A stretch of DNA of 64,000 bases from Nilaparvata lugens (taxonomy: Eukaryota; Arthropoda; Insecta; Hemiptera; Delphacidae): the NCBI RefSeq assembly GCF_014356525.2, contig NC_052507.1, positions 1,404,086 to 1,468,085 on the forward strand, read 5' to 3'. Shown piece after piece: positions 11,680 to 23,841 of the stretch. The notes beneath the pieces were generated by a model. It did no database searches and was not told the DNA's origin. It saw only the letters and a list, made by a program, of their open reading frames with translations. Position numbers and translations under genes: made by a program. Each line of letters begins with the position of its first letter. Positions within the stretch are counted from its first letter, which is position 1.

Positions 11680-13965
11680 GTTTGACCAAATATGTAAGCA
11701 GGGACGCCTCCACCAAATATGTAAGCAGGGATAGGGGCGGCAGGAGAAGCCTCCACCAAATATGTAAGCAGGGATAGGGGCGGCAGGAGAAGCCTCCACC
11801 AAATATGTAAGCAGGGATAGGGGCGGCAGGAGAAGCCTCCACCAAATATGTAAGCAGGATAGGGGCGGCAGGAGAAGCCTCCACCAATATGTAAGCAGGG
11901 ATAGGGGCGGCAGGAGAAGCCTCCACCAAATATGTAAGCAGGGATAGGGGCGGCAGGAGAAGCCTCCACCAATATGTAAGCAGGGATAGGGGCGGCAGGA
12001 GAAGCCTCCACCAATATGTAAGCAGGGATAGGGGCGGCAGGAGAAGCCTCCACCAATATGTAAGCAGGATAGGGGCGGCAGAGAAGCCTCCACCAAATAT
12101 GTAAGCAGGGATAGGGGCGGCAGGAGAAGCCTCCACCAATATGTAAGCAGGGATAGGGGCGGCGGGAGAAGCCTCCACCAAATATGTAAGCAGGGATAGG
12201 GGCGGCAGGAGAAGCCTCCACCAAATATGTAAGCAGGATAGGGGCGGCAGGAGAAGCCTCCACCAAATATGTAAGCAGGATAGGGGCGGCAGGAGAAGCC
12301 TCCACCAAATATGTAAGCAGGGATAGGGGCGGCAGGAGAAGCCTCCACCAAATATGTAAGCAGGATAGGGGCGGCAGGAGAAGCCTCCACCAAATATGTA
12401 AGCAGGGATAGGGGCGGCAGGAGAAGCCTCCACCAAATATGTAAGCAGGGATAGGGGCGGCAGGAGAAGCCTCCACCAAATATGTAAGCAGGATAGGGGC
12501 GGCAGGAGAAGCCTCCACCAAATATGTAAGCAGGGATAGGGGCGGCAGGAGAAGCCTCCACCAAATATGTAGCAGGGATAGGGGCGGCAGGAGAAGCCTC
12601 CACCAAATATGTAAGCAGGGATAGGGGCGGCAGGAGAAGCCTCCACCAAATATGTAAGCAGGGATAGGGGCGGCAGGAGAAGCCTCCACCAAATATGTAA
12701 GCAGGGATAGGGGCGGCAGGAGAAGCCTCCACCAAATATGTAAGCAGGGATAGGGGCGGCAGGAGAAGCCTCCACCAAATATGTAAGCAGGGATAGGGGC
12801 GGCAGGAGAAGCCTCCACCAAATATGTAAGCAGGATAGGGGCGGCAGGAGAAGCCTCCACCAATATGTAAGCAGGATAGGGGCGGCAGGAGAAGCCTCCA
12901 CCAAATATGTAAGCAGGGATAGGGGCGGCAGGAGAAGCCTCCACCAAATATGTAAGCAGGGATAGGGGCGGCAGGAGAAGCCTCCACCAAATATGTAAGC
13001 AGGATAGGGGCGGCAGAGAAGCCTCCACCAAATATGTAAGCAGGGATAGGGGCGGCAGGAGAAGCCTCCACCAAATATGTAAGCAGGGATAGGGGCGGCA
13101 GGAGAAGCCTCACCAAATATGTAAGCAGGGATAGGGGCGGCAGGAGAAGCCTCCACCAAATATGTAAGCAGGATAGGGGCGGCAGGAGAAGCCTCCACCA
13201 AATATGTAAGCAGGGATAGGGGCGGCAGGAGAAGCCTCCACCAAATATGTAAGCAGGGATAGGGGCGGCAGGAGAAGCCTCCACCAAATATGTAAGCAGG
13301 ATAGGGGCGGCAGGAGAAGCCTCCACCAAATATGTAAGCAGGATAGGGGCGGCAGGAGAAGCCTCCACCAAATATGTAAGCAGGGATAGGGGCGGCAGGA
13401 GAAGCCTCCACCAAAATGTAAGCAGGGATAGGGGCGGCAGGAGAAGCCTCACCAAATATGTAAGCAGGGATAGGGGCGGCAGGAGAAGCCTCCACCAAAT
13501 ATGTAAGCAGGGATAGGGGCGGCAGGAGAAGCCTTCACCAAATATGTAAGCAGGGATAGGGGCGGCAGGAGAAGCCTCCACCAAATATGTAAGCAATATA
13601 TTTGCCTTCACCAAATATGTAAGCAGGGATAGGGGCGGCAGGAGAAGCCTTCACCAAATATGTAAGCAATATATTTGCCTTCACCAAATATGTAAGCAGG
13701 GATAGGGGCGGCAGGAGAAGCCTCCACCAAATATGTAAGCAATATATTTGCCTCCACCAAATATGTAGCAGGGATAGGGGCGCAGGAGAAGCCTCCACCA
13801 AATATGTAAGCAGGGATAGGGGCGGCAGAGAAGCCTCCACCAATATGTAAGCAGGATAGGGGCGGCAGGAGAAGCCTCCACCAAATATGTAAGCAGGGAT
13901 AGGGGCGGCAGGAGAAGCCTCCACCAATATGTAAGCAATATATTTGCCTTCACCAAATATGTAAG
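11680..13965. repeat. 43-bp minisatellite, array 2 (about 50 units)
   Basis: A long head-to-tail array of the same 43-bp unit, about 2.28 kb. Most unit differences are one-base length changes in short homopolymers (GGGA/GGA, AAAT/AAT, GGAGA/GAGA) rather than substitutions. Toward the right end, 43-bp units alternate with a shorter unit holding GCAATATATTTGC. 43 is not a multiple of three and the minus strand has no stop in any frame of the unit. That produces the three huge overlapping minus-strand open frames (457-648 codons) with repeating PAAPIPAYIFG-like peptides. These are not genes. Confidence 0.97.
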
Positions 13966-14952
13966 GGTGGGAAAATGAAAAAAAAAAACACAAGAAACCC
14001 CAACACTCAGGCGGACCATACGTACTTCTGAAATTAGCATAAATAAATAATTTCTCTGGATGTTGGACGACACATCCAGACGAGTTTATTCATAAATTCA
14101 TACATACATTACATTATATTACATATTTTTTAATATAACAATATTCAGGGTTTAGAAAATGATACTATATTGATAAGCAGTGTTTTACTTTCGATTTCTG
14201 TACGCACTTGGAACAAAAATGATTAAGAAATGATGAAATATGGGCAAAGTACTTTTTTCTCTATATTTTTCAAAGAAAAATGCAAAATTAAATTGGGGTG
14301 TTCAACACCCCAGTGTGTCTACTGAGTTAGCATAAATTAAGTGTGACTCTGTAGGGTTAGAAGACGATCAGGCAACAGAGCAAAGCGAGAAAAAGATAGC
14401 GGTATCGGCTTTGTTGAATGATATAGAAGGATAACAATACTATTGCTAATGAAATACTGTCATTATAACGTGGACATCACTAAACAAAGCACACCTAAAT
14501 TTAGAATGTTAGTGAACTTGCTGAATGCTGAACTTGGCTTCGTGTAACGCATTCTGCTCATTTTACGACTAAACGTGAATAGGTTCCCTGTTTCAGTTGT
14601 AAGATCGTAAATATTTTCTCTTGTAATAAACGCTTGGAAATATTTTCATGGCTGCTTCTGGTGTACAGTAGCTAGACAACAATAAGATTCATTTTCAACT
14701 TTCAGTATTTGTAGGATGGGAGGCCATGAGTTTATTCGAGAATGAATCTGACAGTTTCAAGTGGAACTCGTCTATGAAAACATCCAGTTTGGCCATGTTT
14801 AGCTGTTTATTCATTTATTTATTTATTCATTTATTGTATAAAATACTATAATCATAATACAATTATGAAATTGAAGGAAAACTAGGCTGAGCCTGTACTA
14901 TTTCTCTCCAAAAATTTTGATAAAATGTTAATGTTGTTCAAAAGATAAGGTT
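13966..14952. repeat. Duplicated segment, copy 2 (piggyBac right end, MITE right end, flank F)
   Basis: Near-identical to 10696-11679. It includes the near-palindrome (14295-14311), the piggyBac-like right end GTAGGG at 14351-14356, and the MITE right end near 14456-14482. Differences from copy 1 are few. Confidence 0.93.
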
Positions 14953-15041
14953 ATGAAATCACACACTGCTTTGTCACTAATAATGGAATGGTTTCTTGAG
15001 TGCAGCAGAGGAACTTTGCGCACGTATTTCACATTAAATTT

Positions 15042-15465
15042 TTCCTACAGTTACCATTGAATATGAAAAGTGGGTAATTATGAGTAAAATTGCCTGAAAT
15101 CCATCAAATCTTTTTCTGTGTAATTTTATTATTAATAAAAACCTTAATTTATTGTCAAATTGAATAATAATGTAGTAGTGTTTGAATGAAGGGGCGGATG
15201 TGTGCTGAAAGTGGTGGTTGTCGCTGTCCTCGTTGTCCATCGTTATTATTATAACGTGCACCACAATACTTTACCACAGTCACTGTTACCAACATCATTT
15301 TGATTTTGCTGCACTGGTGCTCCATATAACCTACTATTTTGCGTTGTCATGTTGCAAATCTGGAATGCAGAAAAATTTTTTCCCGCGCTAGGGCGGAAAA
15401 GTGATTCTTTGAGTTCTGTAATCAGTGCAGGAATGGCCACTTTACAAGGTAACTGTAGGAAAAGA
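15042..15465. repeat. TIR repeat with TTCCTACAGTTACC ends (copy 1)
   Basis: It begins TTTTTCCTACAGTTACC and ends GGTAACTGTAGGAAAAG, an inverted pair. The whole unit recurs at 17468-17889. A longer relative is at 30763-31661 and an inverted part at 52976-53235. The two short minus frames inside (76 and 63 codons) recur with the repeat and match no family I know. Confidence 0.8.
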
Positions 15466-15850
15466 ATTTTGCTAATCCGTTTGCAGATTCGGATTCCTCA
15501 CATCAAGAAGCATAAGAAGGCGTAGTAGAAGATGTTATTATTTCTCCCAAAAAAGTTAGGAAAAATAATAATGTAGACTACTGACCAATTCTCGTTTTTA
15601 ATATGTTTAAGGGGTCATATATCCCGAACGGGAAATAATTTCGCTAATCCATTTGCAGATTCGAATTCCTCGCATTGAGGAGCATAAGAAGTCAGAGAGT
15701 TGATAATGATATTAATTCTACCGATTAGAAGATAAAAATAATATACGGACCAATTTGCGTTTTTGAATATATTTAAGTGGTCATATATCCCGAACGGGAA
15801 ATAATTTCGCTAATCCATTTGCAGATTCGAATTCCTCGCATTGAGGAGCA
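15466..15850. repeat. Tandem units of about 165 bp (copy 1)
   Basis: Units share CTAATCC(A/G)TTTGCAGATTCG and CATATATCCCGAACGGG, at about 15470, 15640 and 15800. The third unit is cut at CATAAGAAG where array 3 begins. Confidence 0.85.
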
Positions 15851-16184
15851 TAAGAAGCCTTCACCAAATATGTAAGCAATATATTTGCCTTCACCAAATA
15901 TGTAAGCAGGGATAGGGGCGGCAGGAGAAGCCTCCACCAAATATGTAAGCAATATATTTGCCTCCACCAAATATGTAAGCAGGGATAGGGGCGGCAGGAG
16001 AAGCCTCCACCAAATATGTAAGCAGGGATAGGGGCGGCAGGAGAAGCCTCCACCAAATATGTAAGCAGGGATAGGGGCGGCAGGAGAAGCCTCCACCAAA
16101 TATGTAAGCAGGGATAGGGGCGGCAGGAGAAGCCTCCACCAAATATGTAAGCAATATATTTGCTTTCACCAAATATGTAAGGGT
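15851..16184. repeat. 43-bp minisatellite, array 3 (about 7-8 units, mixed with short units)
   Basis: Same units as arrays 1 and 2, including the short variant at both edges, ending in GGGTGGGAAAATG like the others. Confidence 0.96.
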
Positions 16185-17377
16185 GGGAAAATGAAAAAAA
16201 AAACACAAGAAACCCCAACACTCAGGCGGACCATACGTACTTCTGAAATTAGCATAAATAAATAATTTCTCTGGATGTTGGACGACACATCCAGACGAGT
16301 TTATTTATAAATTCATACATACATTACATTATATTACATATTTTTTAATATAACAATATTCAGGGTTCAGAAAATGATACCTTACTATATTGATTAGCAG
16401 TGTTTTACTTTCGATTTCTGTACGCACTTGGAACAAAAATAATTAAGAAATGATGAAATATGGGCAAAGTACTTTTTTCTCTATATTTTTCAAAGAAAAA
16501 TGCAAAATTGAATTGGGGTGTTCAACACCCCAGTGTGTCTACTGTGTTAGCATAAATTAAGTGTGACTCTGTAGGGTTTGATTGATTGATTGAGTACTTT
16601 ATTCATGTAGATTACAATATATACTGGCTTATACACTTATATACAATATCTTACAATACAGCAAAATTATAGATGAATTTACATGATATAGACTAAGAAA
16701 ATAATTATTGAACTGTATATGATATGAAAAAGCAATTTGTAATATAATAACTATAGATAATAATTATATTGTTATGCAAGGGTTAGAAGACGATCAGGCA
16801 ACAGAGCAAAGCGAGAAAAAGATAGCGGTATCGGCTTTGTTGAATGATATACAAGGATAGCAATACTATTGCTAATGAAATACTGTCATTATAACGTGGA
16901 CCTCACTGAACAAAGCACACCTAAATTTAGAATGTTAGTGAACTTGCTGAATGCTGAACTTTGCTTCGTGTATCGTGTTCTGCTCATTTTACGACTAAAC
17001 GTAAATAGCTTCCCTGTTTCAGTTGTAAGATCGTAAATATTTTCTCTTGTAATAAACGCTTGGAAATATTTTCATGGCTGCTTCTGGTGTACAGTAGCTA
17101 GACAACAATAAGATTCATTTTCAACTTTCAGTATTTGTAGGATGGGAGGCCATGAGTTTATTCGACAAAGAATCTGACAGTTTCAAGTGGAACTCGTCTA
17201 TGAAAACATCCAGTTTGGCCATGTTTAGCTGTTTATTCATTTATTTATTTATTCATTTATTGTATAAAATACTATAATCATAATACAATTATGAAATTGA
17301 AGGAAAACTAGGCTGAGCCTGTACTATTTCTCTCCAAAAATTTTGATAAAATGTTAATGTTGTTCAAAAGATAAGGT
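16185..17377. repeat. Duplicated segment, copy 3 (piggyBac right end, MITE right end, flank F)
   Basis: Third copy of the segment at 10696-11679 and 13966-14952. It includes the near-palindrome at 16515-16531. It is interrupted by a 200-bp retroposon-like insertion at 16579-16778. Confidence 0.93.
16579..16778 (-). mobile_element. Short retroposon-like insertion with 6-bp target duplication
   Basis: The insertion is flanked by AGGGTT on both sides (16573-16578 and 16779-16784). The two sister copies, which lack it, read straight through GTAGGGTTAGAAG. It begins with a (TGAT)n run, which on the minus strand is a (ATCA)n 3' tail. A longer copy of the same sequence lies at 63689-63893. Tail, short length and target duplication suggest a 5'-truncated LINE or SINE on the minus strand. 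Confidence 0.8.
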
Positions 17378-18165
17378 TATGAAATCACACACTGCTTTGT
17401 CACTAATAATGGAATGGTTTCTTGAGTGCAGCAGAGGAACTTTGCGCACGTATTTCACATTAAATTTTTCCTACAGTTACCATTGAATATGAAAAGTGGG
17501 TAATTATGAGTAAAATTGCCTGGAATCCATCAAATCTTTTTCTGTGTAATTTTATTATTAATAAAAACCTTAATTTATTGTCAAATTGAATAATAATGTA
17601 GTAGTGTTTGAATGAAGGGGCGGCTGTGTGCTGAAAGTGGTGGTTGTCGCTGTCCTCGTTGTCCATCGTTATTATTATAACGTGCACCACAACACTTTAC
17701 CACAGTCACTGTTACCAACATCATTTTGATTTTGCTGCACTGGTGCTCCATATAACCTACTATTTTGCGTTGTCATGTTGCAAATCTGGAATGCAGAAAC
17801 ATTTTTTCCCGCGCTAGGGCGGAAAAGTGATTCTTTGAGTTCTGTAATCAGTGCAGGAATGGCCACTTTACAAGGTAACTGTAGGAAAAGAATTTTGCTA
17901 ATCCGTTTGCAGATTCGGATTCCTCACATCAAGAAGCATAAGAAGGCGTAGTAGAAGATGTTATTATTTCTCCCAAAAAAAATAGGAAAAATAATAATGT
18001 AGACTACTGACCAATTCTCGTTTTTAATATGTTTAAGGGGTCATATATCCCGAACGGGAAATAATTTCGCTAATCCATTTGCAGATTCGAATTCCTCGCA
18101 TTGAGGAGCATAAGAAGTCAGAGAGTTGATAATGATATTAATTCTACCGATTAGAAGATAAATAG
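17378..18165. repeat. Second copy of the 15.0-15.85 kb block
   Basis: Contains the TIR repeat (17468-17889) and the 165-bp tandem units. It runs past the point where array 3 cuts the first copy, then is interrupted by the insertion at about 18166-19160. The tandem unit resumes at about 19161 (ATAATATACGGACC). Confidence 0.85.
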
Positions 18166-19160
18166 TATATTTCGCACCTAGGGCCGGAAATGAGACTTTT
18201 CTGGCTCGAAATCGGTTTTCAAGTCCGAGGCCGTATGCCGAGGACTAGAAAAGATTGAGAGCCGGAAAAACATTTTTGTCCATGGTGAGAACGTTATTTT
18301 TCGCCACACAGAAAAATAAACAATATATATATGAAAATAAATTTATTGTTTATTATAAGCACTTCCGAAAGCAAAAGTGGAAGGTCATAGCTCTAGCAAA
18401 TCTGAGGTAATCTTAATATCAGGAAATTGTCCAAGTATTTTTATTTTTTATTCTGATTTGTCTAAATAACCTAAAAGATTATGTTCAATTATGTAAGAGG
18501 TTGAGTTTAAACTTTTTATTCTTCCAAATGACAATAAGATGATAGCCTATTATTATAAATGTTTTAATTATTGAATGATAAACACAAATAATGAAAAGTT
18601 TTTGATCAGCTGTTTTAGCACACTTGAAATTTGGCCAATCTGAATGTCAATGGAAGTTTAGGTTAGAAGTTCTATCCTACTCTGAAAATCGAATTATTTG
18701 AATAGTTTATAATAATATATATCTTATCTGTATTTTATTCATCCAAAAAGAATGATTGTATATTATTGCAGAATACTTTATTGAATTCTAGAAGCATAAA
18801 ATGATTCCGTTTATCCACTATGTTCCGTGATAAACGCAGTACTAGGAGGTTTGAGGTTAGATTCTATTATACTCTGAAAATTGAATTTGAATAGTTTATA
18901 ATATCTCATTTGTATTTCATTCATCCAAATAAAATGATAGTATCTTATTGCATAATACTTTATTCAATTCTAGAAGCATAAACTTATTCCGTTTCATAAA
19001 CTATTTTGTAAACACGTTCACATCAAATCAGAATCAGCTGACTTCAAGGTTATTTTACAGCCCTAGGGGCGTAAAAATTTTACCGGCCTGGCCAGAAAAC
19101 AATCACTTTCGGCCTCCATATCACGCACGTAAACCAGCTCATTACATCCAAGTGGGGCGA
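18166..19160. mobile_element. Insertion of about 1 kb with TATxTTTCGC ends
   Basis: It splits a 165-bp unit that is continuous at 15725-15745. Ends are TATATTTCGCACC on the left and, inverted, TATTTTTCGCCCC on the right. A related sequence in inverted orientation is at about 32050-32510 (shared TGATCAGCTGTTT and TCTAGG-TGCGAAATATAC landmarks). No transposase. Superfamily not assigned. Confidence 0.55.
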
Positions 19161-20084
19161 AAAATAATATACGGACCAATTTGCGTTTCTGAATATATTT
19201 AAGTGGTCATATATCCCGAACGGAAAATAATTTCGCTAATCCGTTTGCAGATTCGAGTTCCTCGCATCTAAGAGCATGGGAATTCAGAGTTGATAAGTTG
19301 CTAAGATTAGACAGGAGAGTTTATTGACGAAACATACACTAAATTATTATAATGCTCTTACAAAAGTTGCTGATAATAAACTTAGTCCTAATATACGATA
19401 CCCCACTAACTGCCATTATAACGTGGACCTCAATGTAGTTGTGCAATTACTTATTAATATTAATGATAATTAATAATTTAAGTATTGAATATATTTATAT
19501 CAGGAACAAAGGGAAATTAATCCCATAGAGTCTAGAGGAGGAATAACTCGAAATCCGATTCTAGTCTGTTTGAGCGTTACCAGAGAAAACTCCTATAATT
19601 ATTAATTCTAATGCTATTATTATAAATGTTATTTTAAATGCTATTATTAATTCTGTGGCGTTACCCCAGTGAGTTCCTTTATTGAAAGGACAATAAGTGG
19701 CCAGGCTTTTTCTGATTGGCTGATTTCCCTTGAGAAATATGTGGCCTACATTGAGAGCTCTCAGTGAGATGGCTTTTGTCGCAAAGTTTTCTATTTTGTT
19801 GTGCATTCTACCGAGAAAAACAGAGGAGCTTATATGGCTCTTTACTAGTGAAATTCTCATGTGAGACTGTTCTTATGTCATGGAGAAGTTCTTTTTTTTT
19901 GTATTTGGATAAAAATAGAGGAAGGTAAATGATAATTATCAAAGAAATCATGAGGTACTGGTACCCTTTTATTCATAACATATGAAATGTTTTATATAAA
20001 AGTGTACTCCATGCTTTTATATTGTTTATAATAATAATTATCCAATATTGTAATAGAAATAATTATATACTATTTCCCATAAAA
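19161..20084. other. End of the 165-bp units, a solo MITE end, and unassigned sequence
   Basis: 19161-19300 finishes the interrupted tandem unit. 19411-19433 is an isolated MITE right end (ACTGCCATTATAACGTGGAC). The rest shows no recognisable gene. The minus open frame 19561-19860 matches nothing I know. Confidence 0.5.
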
Positions 20085-20775
20085 AAAATCTGGTGTGGTG
20101 CACTCACACAACTTTCCTTTCCGTTATGTAATTTATCACCTGACGCTAGTGTTCACGCGCATCTCAAGTCTACTTATAAACAAAGATCTGAGCCAGCTGG
20201 TGACAGGACAATAACGCTGGAGACATACGAGGTCTGCTATCTCTTCATAGTGAATCATTCAATAGAATCAACAGTTGCCAACAGTTTGCAATTGGATAAT
20301 CACATTTTCTCGAATTTCGAGCTTATTTTCAATTTTAGGTGAAAATGTTACTGAACATCAACTGTAGAGATTTTCATGCTCAATCTTTTCCACTCAATTT
20401 TTTTTGTTTAAATTGTATCTGAAGCCTGATAATTGGGAATCTAAAAATTAAAATTTGCATGGATGGAGCGGAGCTCCTGAAATTTTTACAGATATGGGAC
20501 TTGTGGCAGTTGATAAAGCTTATCAACGACTATTCCAGGTATGAATTAAATCAAAATCGTTGAAGCCGTTTTCGAGAAAATCGAGAAAAACCCTGTTTTT
20601 CACAACATTCTCTCCATTCTAGCCGCCATCTTGAATTGCATTTGATCGAAATTGTTCGTGTCGGATCCTTATATTGTAAGGACCTTAAGTTCCAAATTTC
20701 AAGTCATTCCGTTGATTAGGAGATGAGATATCGTGTTCACAGACGCACATACACTCATATACACACACACACACA

Positions 20776-20815
<40 letters not shown>

Positions 20816-20968
20816 CACACACACACACACACACATACATACTAGTACCCAAAAACTACTTTCTTGGATTCAGGGGACCTTGAAACGTATAGAAATTTAC
20901 AAATTGGGTACCTCAATTTTTTTCGGAAAGCAATACTTTCCTTACCTATGGTAATAGGGCAAGGAAAG
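20085..20968 (-). repeat. (TG)n-bearing dispersed repeat, copy 2 (inverted)
   Basis: Reads AAAATCTGGTGTGGTGCACTC at the left and ends GGGCAAGGAAAGTAAAAAG, the reverse of the copy at 46037-46882. It includes an (AC)n tract at about 20758-20836. This copy is essentially full length. Confidence 0.88.
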
Positions 20969-21347
20969 TAAAAAGTTCTTTAAAACATAAGGGTACCATT
21001 TAAAAAAAAATTATTATCAAATACAAAAATAGAATGATACAATCATAAATTGGAGAAAAGTGGACCATATTATAGACATCAAAGATTTCCAACAAGGCAG
21101 CTCTTGGTAAAAGGGAGAATAAAATTATTATCAGTTATTCTGATGATCTATTCGGCATTACTGAAGATACTAAACTATGTTAGACTATATCCTAGATTTG
21201 GGATTAGGTCTCAAAGGACCTTTTATGGAATAAAAAAGGTTGAAGGAGACAATTTATCAATTATTATACTCCAGCTTTAGAAGAATGCTGGATGGAAACA
21301 AGACTGTCTTACAATAAATTACTAATCTGAACAGAAGAAATGATACT

Positions 21348-21568
21348 AAATGAAAAAGACTAAGAAATTGTCAAAAAACCACTGATTTATTGATAATTAG
21401 AAAGATCGGTTTCGGTTATTACACCATTGTAAATCTCTGATAAACTGATGAAGTTTAAACCGGTCTTTCTAACTATCAATAAATCAGTGGTTTTTTGACA
21501 ATTTCTTAGTATTTTTCATTCAATATGAATAATTACCACAATATCAACTTCTCAACTACACGAAAAAG
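21348..21568 (+). mobile_element. Foldback (long-TIR) element, family A copy 1, 10-bp target duplication
   Basis: Long inverted arms meet in the middle (GAAATTGTCAAAAAACCAC on the left; its reverse complement on the right). The element is flanked by AAATGATACT at 21338-21347 and 21569-21578. Only the right end carries the extra GTGTAGTTGAGAAG-type tail, here inverted. Other copies: 28061-28408 and 49950-50226. A target duplication of about 9-10 bp with long arms is typical of Mutator/Foldback-type elements; that class is inferred. Confidence 0.75.
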
Positions 21569-22228
21569 AAATGATACTACTGATACTCTATTCTCAACAT
21601 AGAATAATCAAAACTGATTGGGTCTAGAAAAAGAATTACCCAAATCCATTTCATTCACAGAGCTTCGCCGACCTCAGATTCAATTATCAGCGGCAAGTCA
21701 TCAGGCTCCTTCAAATCTAGAAGATTTCCCAAGTGCAATCGAATCCAGCAATTGTTGAATGAGAGAAAGAGAAAGAGCGAGAGAAAGAGAACCGATAGAT
21801 TGAGAACAGAGATGACGACAGACGAACAACAGATGGCAATAGTGAAGCTCGAACAAGTTTTGCTCGTTGGAAAAACCAGGAAAATCCTGGCACAATGTAT
21901 GGGAGAGGCCAGCGCCAATAGAAAACCAATATTCAATTTCGAATTTCCCGGCCCTGTTGCTTCTGAGGCCGATGGAGATGCTCTCTTTTTCTTCTTTTTT
22001 TTCTTCTTCTTTTCTTTCCTCCTTCTAATGTCATTCCGATGGCCTAACCACAGGAGAAGCCAGAATAAAGGAAACTGATGTGCTAACGACAGAAACATTT
22101 CGAGTATAAATCAGACCACCTCTTGTTGATATAATATTGTGTTTGAACCAAGACACATAGCTCAGATGGGAAGCTTCGATAGTTCTTCTATTATAAAATA
22201 CAGAACTGACTTATACATGTTCTTATGC
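21569..22228. other. Unassigned sequence with a short (TTC)n run
   Basis: Contains a TTC/TTTC run (about 21988-22020) that creates a Lys-rich minus open frame and a Phe-rich plus one. I considered 21655-22098 minus as a possible exon, but found no recognisable domain and no supported splice partner. Confidence 0.4.
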
Positions 22229-23000
22229 ACGGGATAGGAAATTCACGAATGGCCCATCATCACGTCCGAACTACTGAACTGATCAACTTGAAATTTTGCA
22301 TAAATAGATTCTTAATATTTACCGAGGATGGTTATAGTCCTATTTCAAATTCTCCAAGATTCCTGTGAATCAAGTTTTTAGTTTGTAAAATTCCCGAAAC
22401 CCTTGCAAAAGACGGGTTTCCAGCTAGGTGATAATGGTTGATGAATTAAGGTGAACGACTACCATTGTTCTAGACAAGTCTCTCCCATCACATTGAGCCA
22501 TTCTATTATATTAAGCGAGCAATTCTGTATATATTTGGTTATTTTTATGGTTATTAATACATATTAATTTCTATGGTTATTTATATGGTTATATGGTTAT
22601 TTATTTATGTCCAACGGATCTCGAAAACGGCTTTAACGATTTTCACGAATTATACCGGTATCAGCTATCTTCTACAGAAGCCAGTGACAAGGCAGAGAAT
22701 CGACAACCACTGCTATTAAAACTTGCACCCCACCATGGGTAAAATGTAGCCTATCATTTGCCCGAATGATGTTCAATGATTATTTTGATTTTCACTTCAA
22801 TTTATTTATTTACTAGCAGAAAAACCCTGCTCCTCAACGGTATTTTTTAAAACTTGACAAACTTAAAACTTGACGTAATGAGATCTTGAAAATAGTCCAA
22901 TAACCATCACCGGTTAATCAAGAGTCTATATGCAAAATTTCAAGTTAATCAGTCCAATATTTCAGACGTGATGAGGCGTCAAACTTAATTCCCTATCCCG
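22229..23000. repeat. Inverted-repeat element with ACGGGATAGGGAATT ends
   Basis: The left arm (ACGGGATAGGAAATTCACGA, then AACTTGAAATTTTGCATA) recurs inverted at the right (AATTTCAAGTTAATC, then ATTCCCTATCCCGT). The interior holds ACGGATCTCGAAAACGGC, also seen at 48494. No coding capacity and no clear target duplication. Confidence 0.65.
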
Positions 23001-23128
23001 TACGTGTATTAGCCAGTGTTCTCTCCTTTATTACAGTGTAGATTTATTTACTAGTCCTTCAAAAAAATACAATATTGGATTAAAAAAAATAAGCACTAGC
23101 CCAAGCAGAACAAGAGATCAGTTCTTAA

Positions 23129-23841
23129 GGGTGTGCAAAGGCTAAAATTAACCTTTCTACTGGTGATATTTTTCAAAGTTCTTCGATTTGTATACTATCA
23201 AGCTATCAAAATTAAAAAGTTTTCTCAGGAAAAAAAATTTTTTTGATCATAACTTTTTGAGATATGAGCGCCTAAATTTTGAATTTAAAAAAAGTTTTCT
23301 CGGGAAAAATTTTTTTTTGATCATAACTTTTTGAGATATGAGCGCCTAAGTTTTAAATTTCTGTACCAGAACATTTCAAGTTCGGTGAAAGATAAAACCA
23401 TGAGATTTTAAGAATATATTCTTCATGGTATTGTTGATCTAATAAAACAAAATTTTTCTGAAAATATCAGTTTTTGAAAAAGTTATTCAATTTACCAAAA
23501 ATGACCGAAAATAACTCAACTGAGAGTTATTTTCGGTAAATTGAATAACTTTCTCAGAAAATGATATTTTCAGCAAATTTTTGTTTTATTAGATCAACAA
23601 TACCATGAAGAATCTATCCTTGAAATCTCATGGTTTTATCTTTCACCGAACTTGAATTGTTCTGGCACAAAAATTTAAACTTTAGGCGTATATATCTCAA
23701 AAAGTAATGATCGAAAAGAATTTCCTGAGAAAACTTTATAATATTGATAATATACAAATATAGTATAATAATATAGTATACAAATCGAAAAACTTTGAAA
23801 ATATCACCAGTAGGAAGTCTATTTTTAGCCTTTGCACAGCC
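23129..23841. mobile_element. Foldback element flanked by TTAA, about 713 bp
   Basis: Begins GGGTGTGCAAAGGCTAAAA and ends TTTTTAGCCTTTGCACAGCC, an inverted pair, flanked by TTAA at 23125-23128 and 23842-23845. The arms match over most of their length and meet near 23520 (CGAAAATAACTC...GAGTTATTTTCGG). The left arm has an internal duplication: TTTTGATCATAACTTTTTGA occurs twice. TTAA target choice suggests mobilisation by a piggyBac- or Kolobok-type transposase (inference). Confidence 0.8.

Noticed and set aside
11594..13614. Very long minus-strand open frames (457-648 codons)
   Set aside because: Translation of a 43-bp tandem repeat with no stop in any minus frame. No start context, domain or conserved frame.
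10533..16184. The regularly repeated 43-bp arrays as a CRISPR array
   Set aside because: The whole unit repeats; there are no unique spacers, and the sequence is an insect nuclear genome.
21655..22098. Lys-rich minus open frame considered as the missing last exon of NOP53
   Set aside because: An AG acceptor in the right phase can be drawn, but the basic run is a (TTC)n tract and the rest does not resemble a NOP53 tail. The intron would be about 18 kb.
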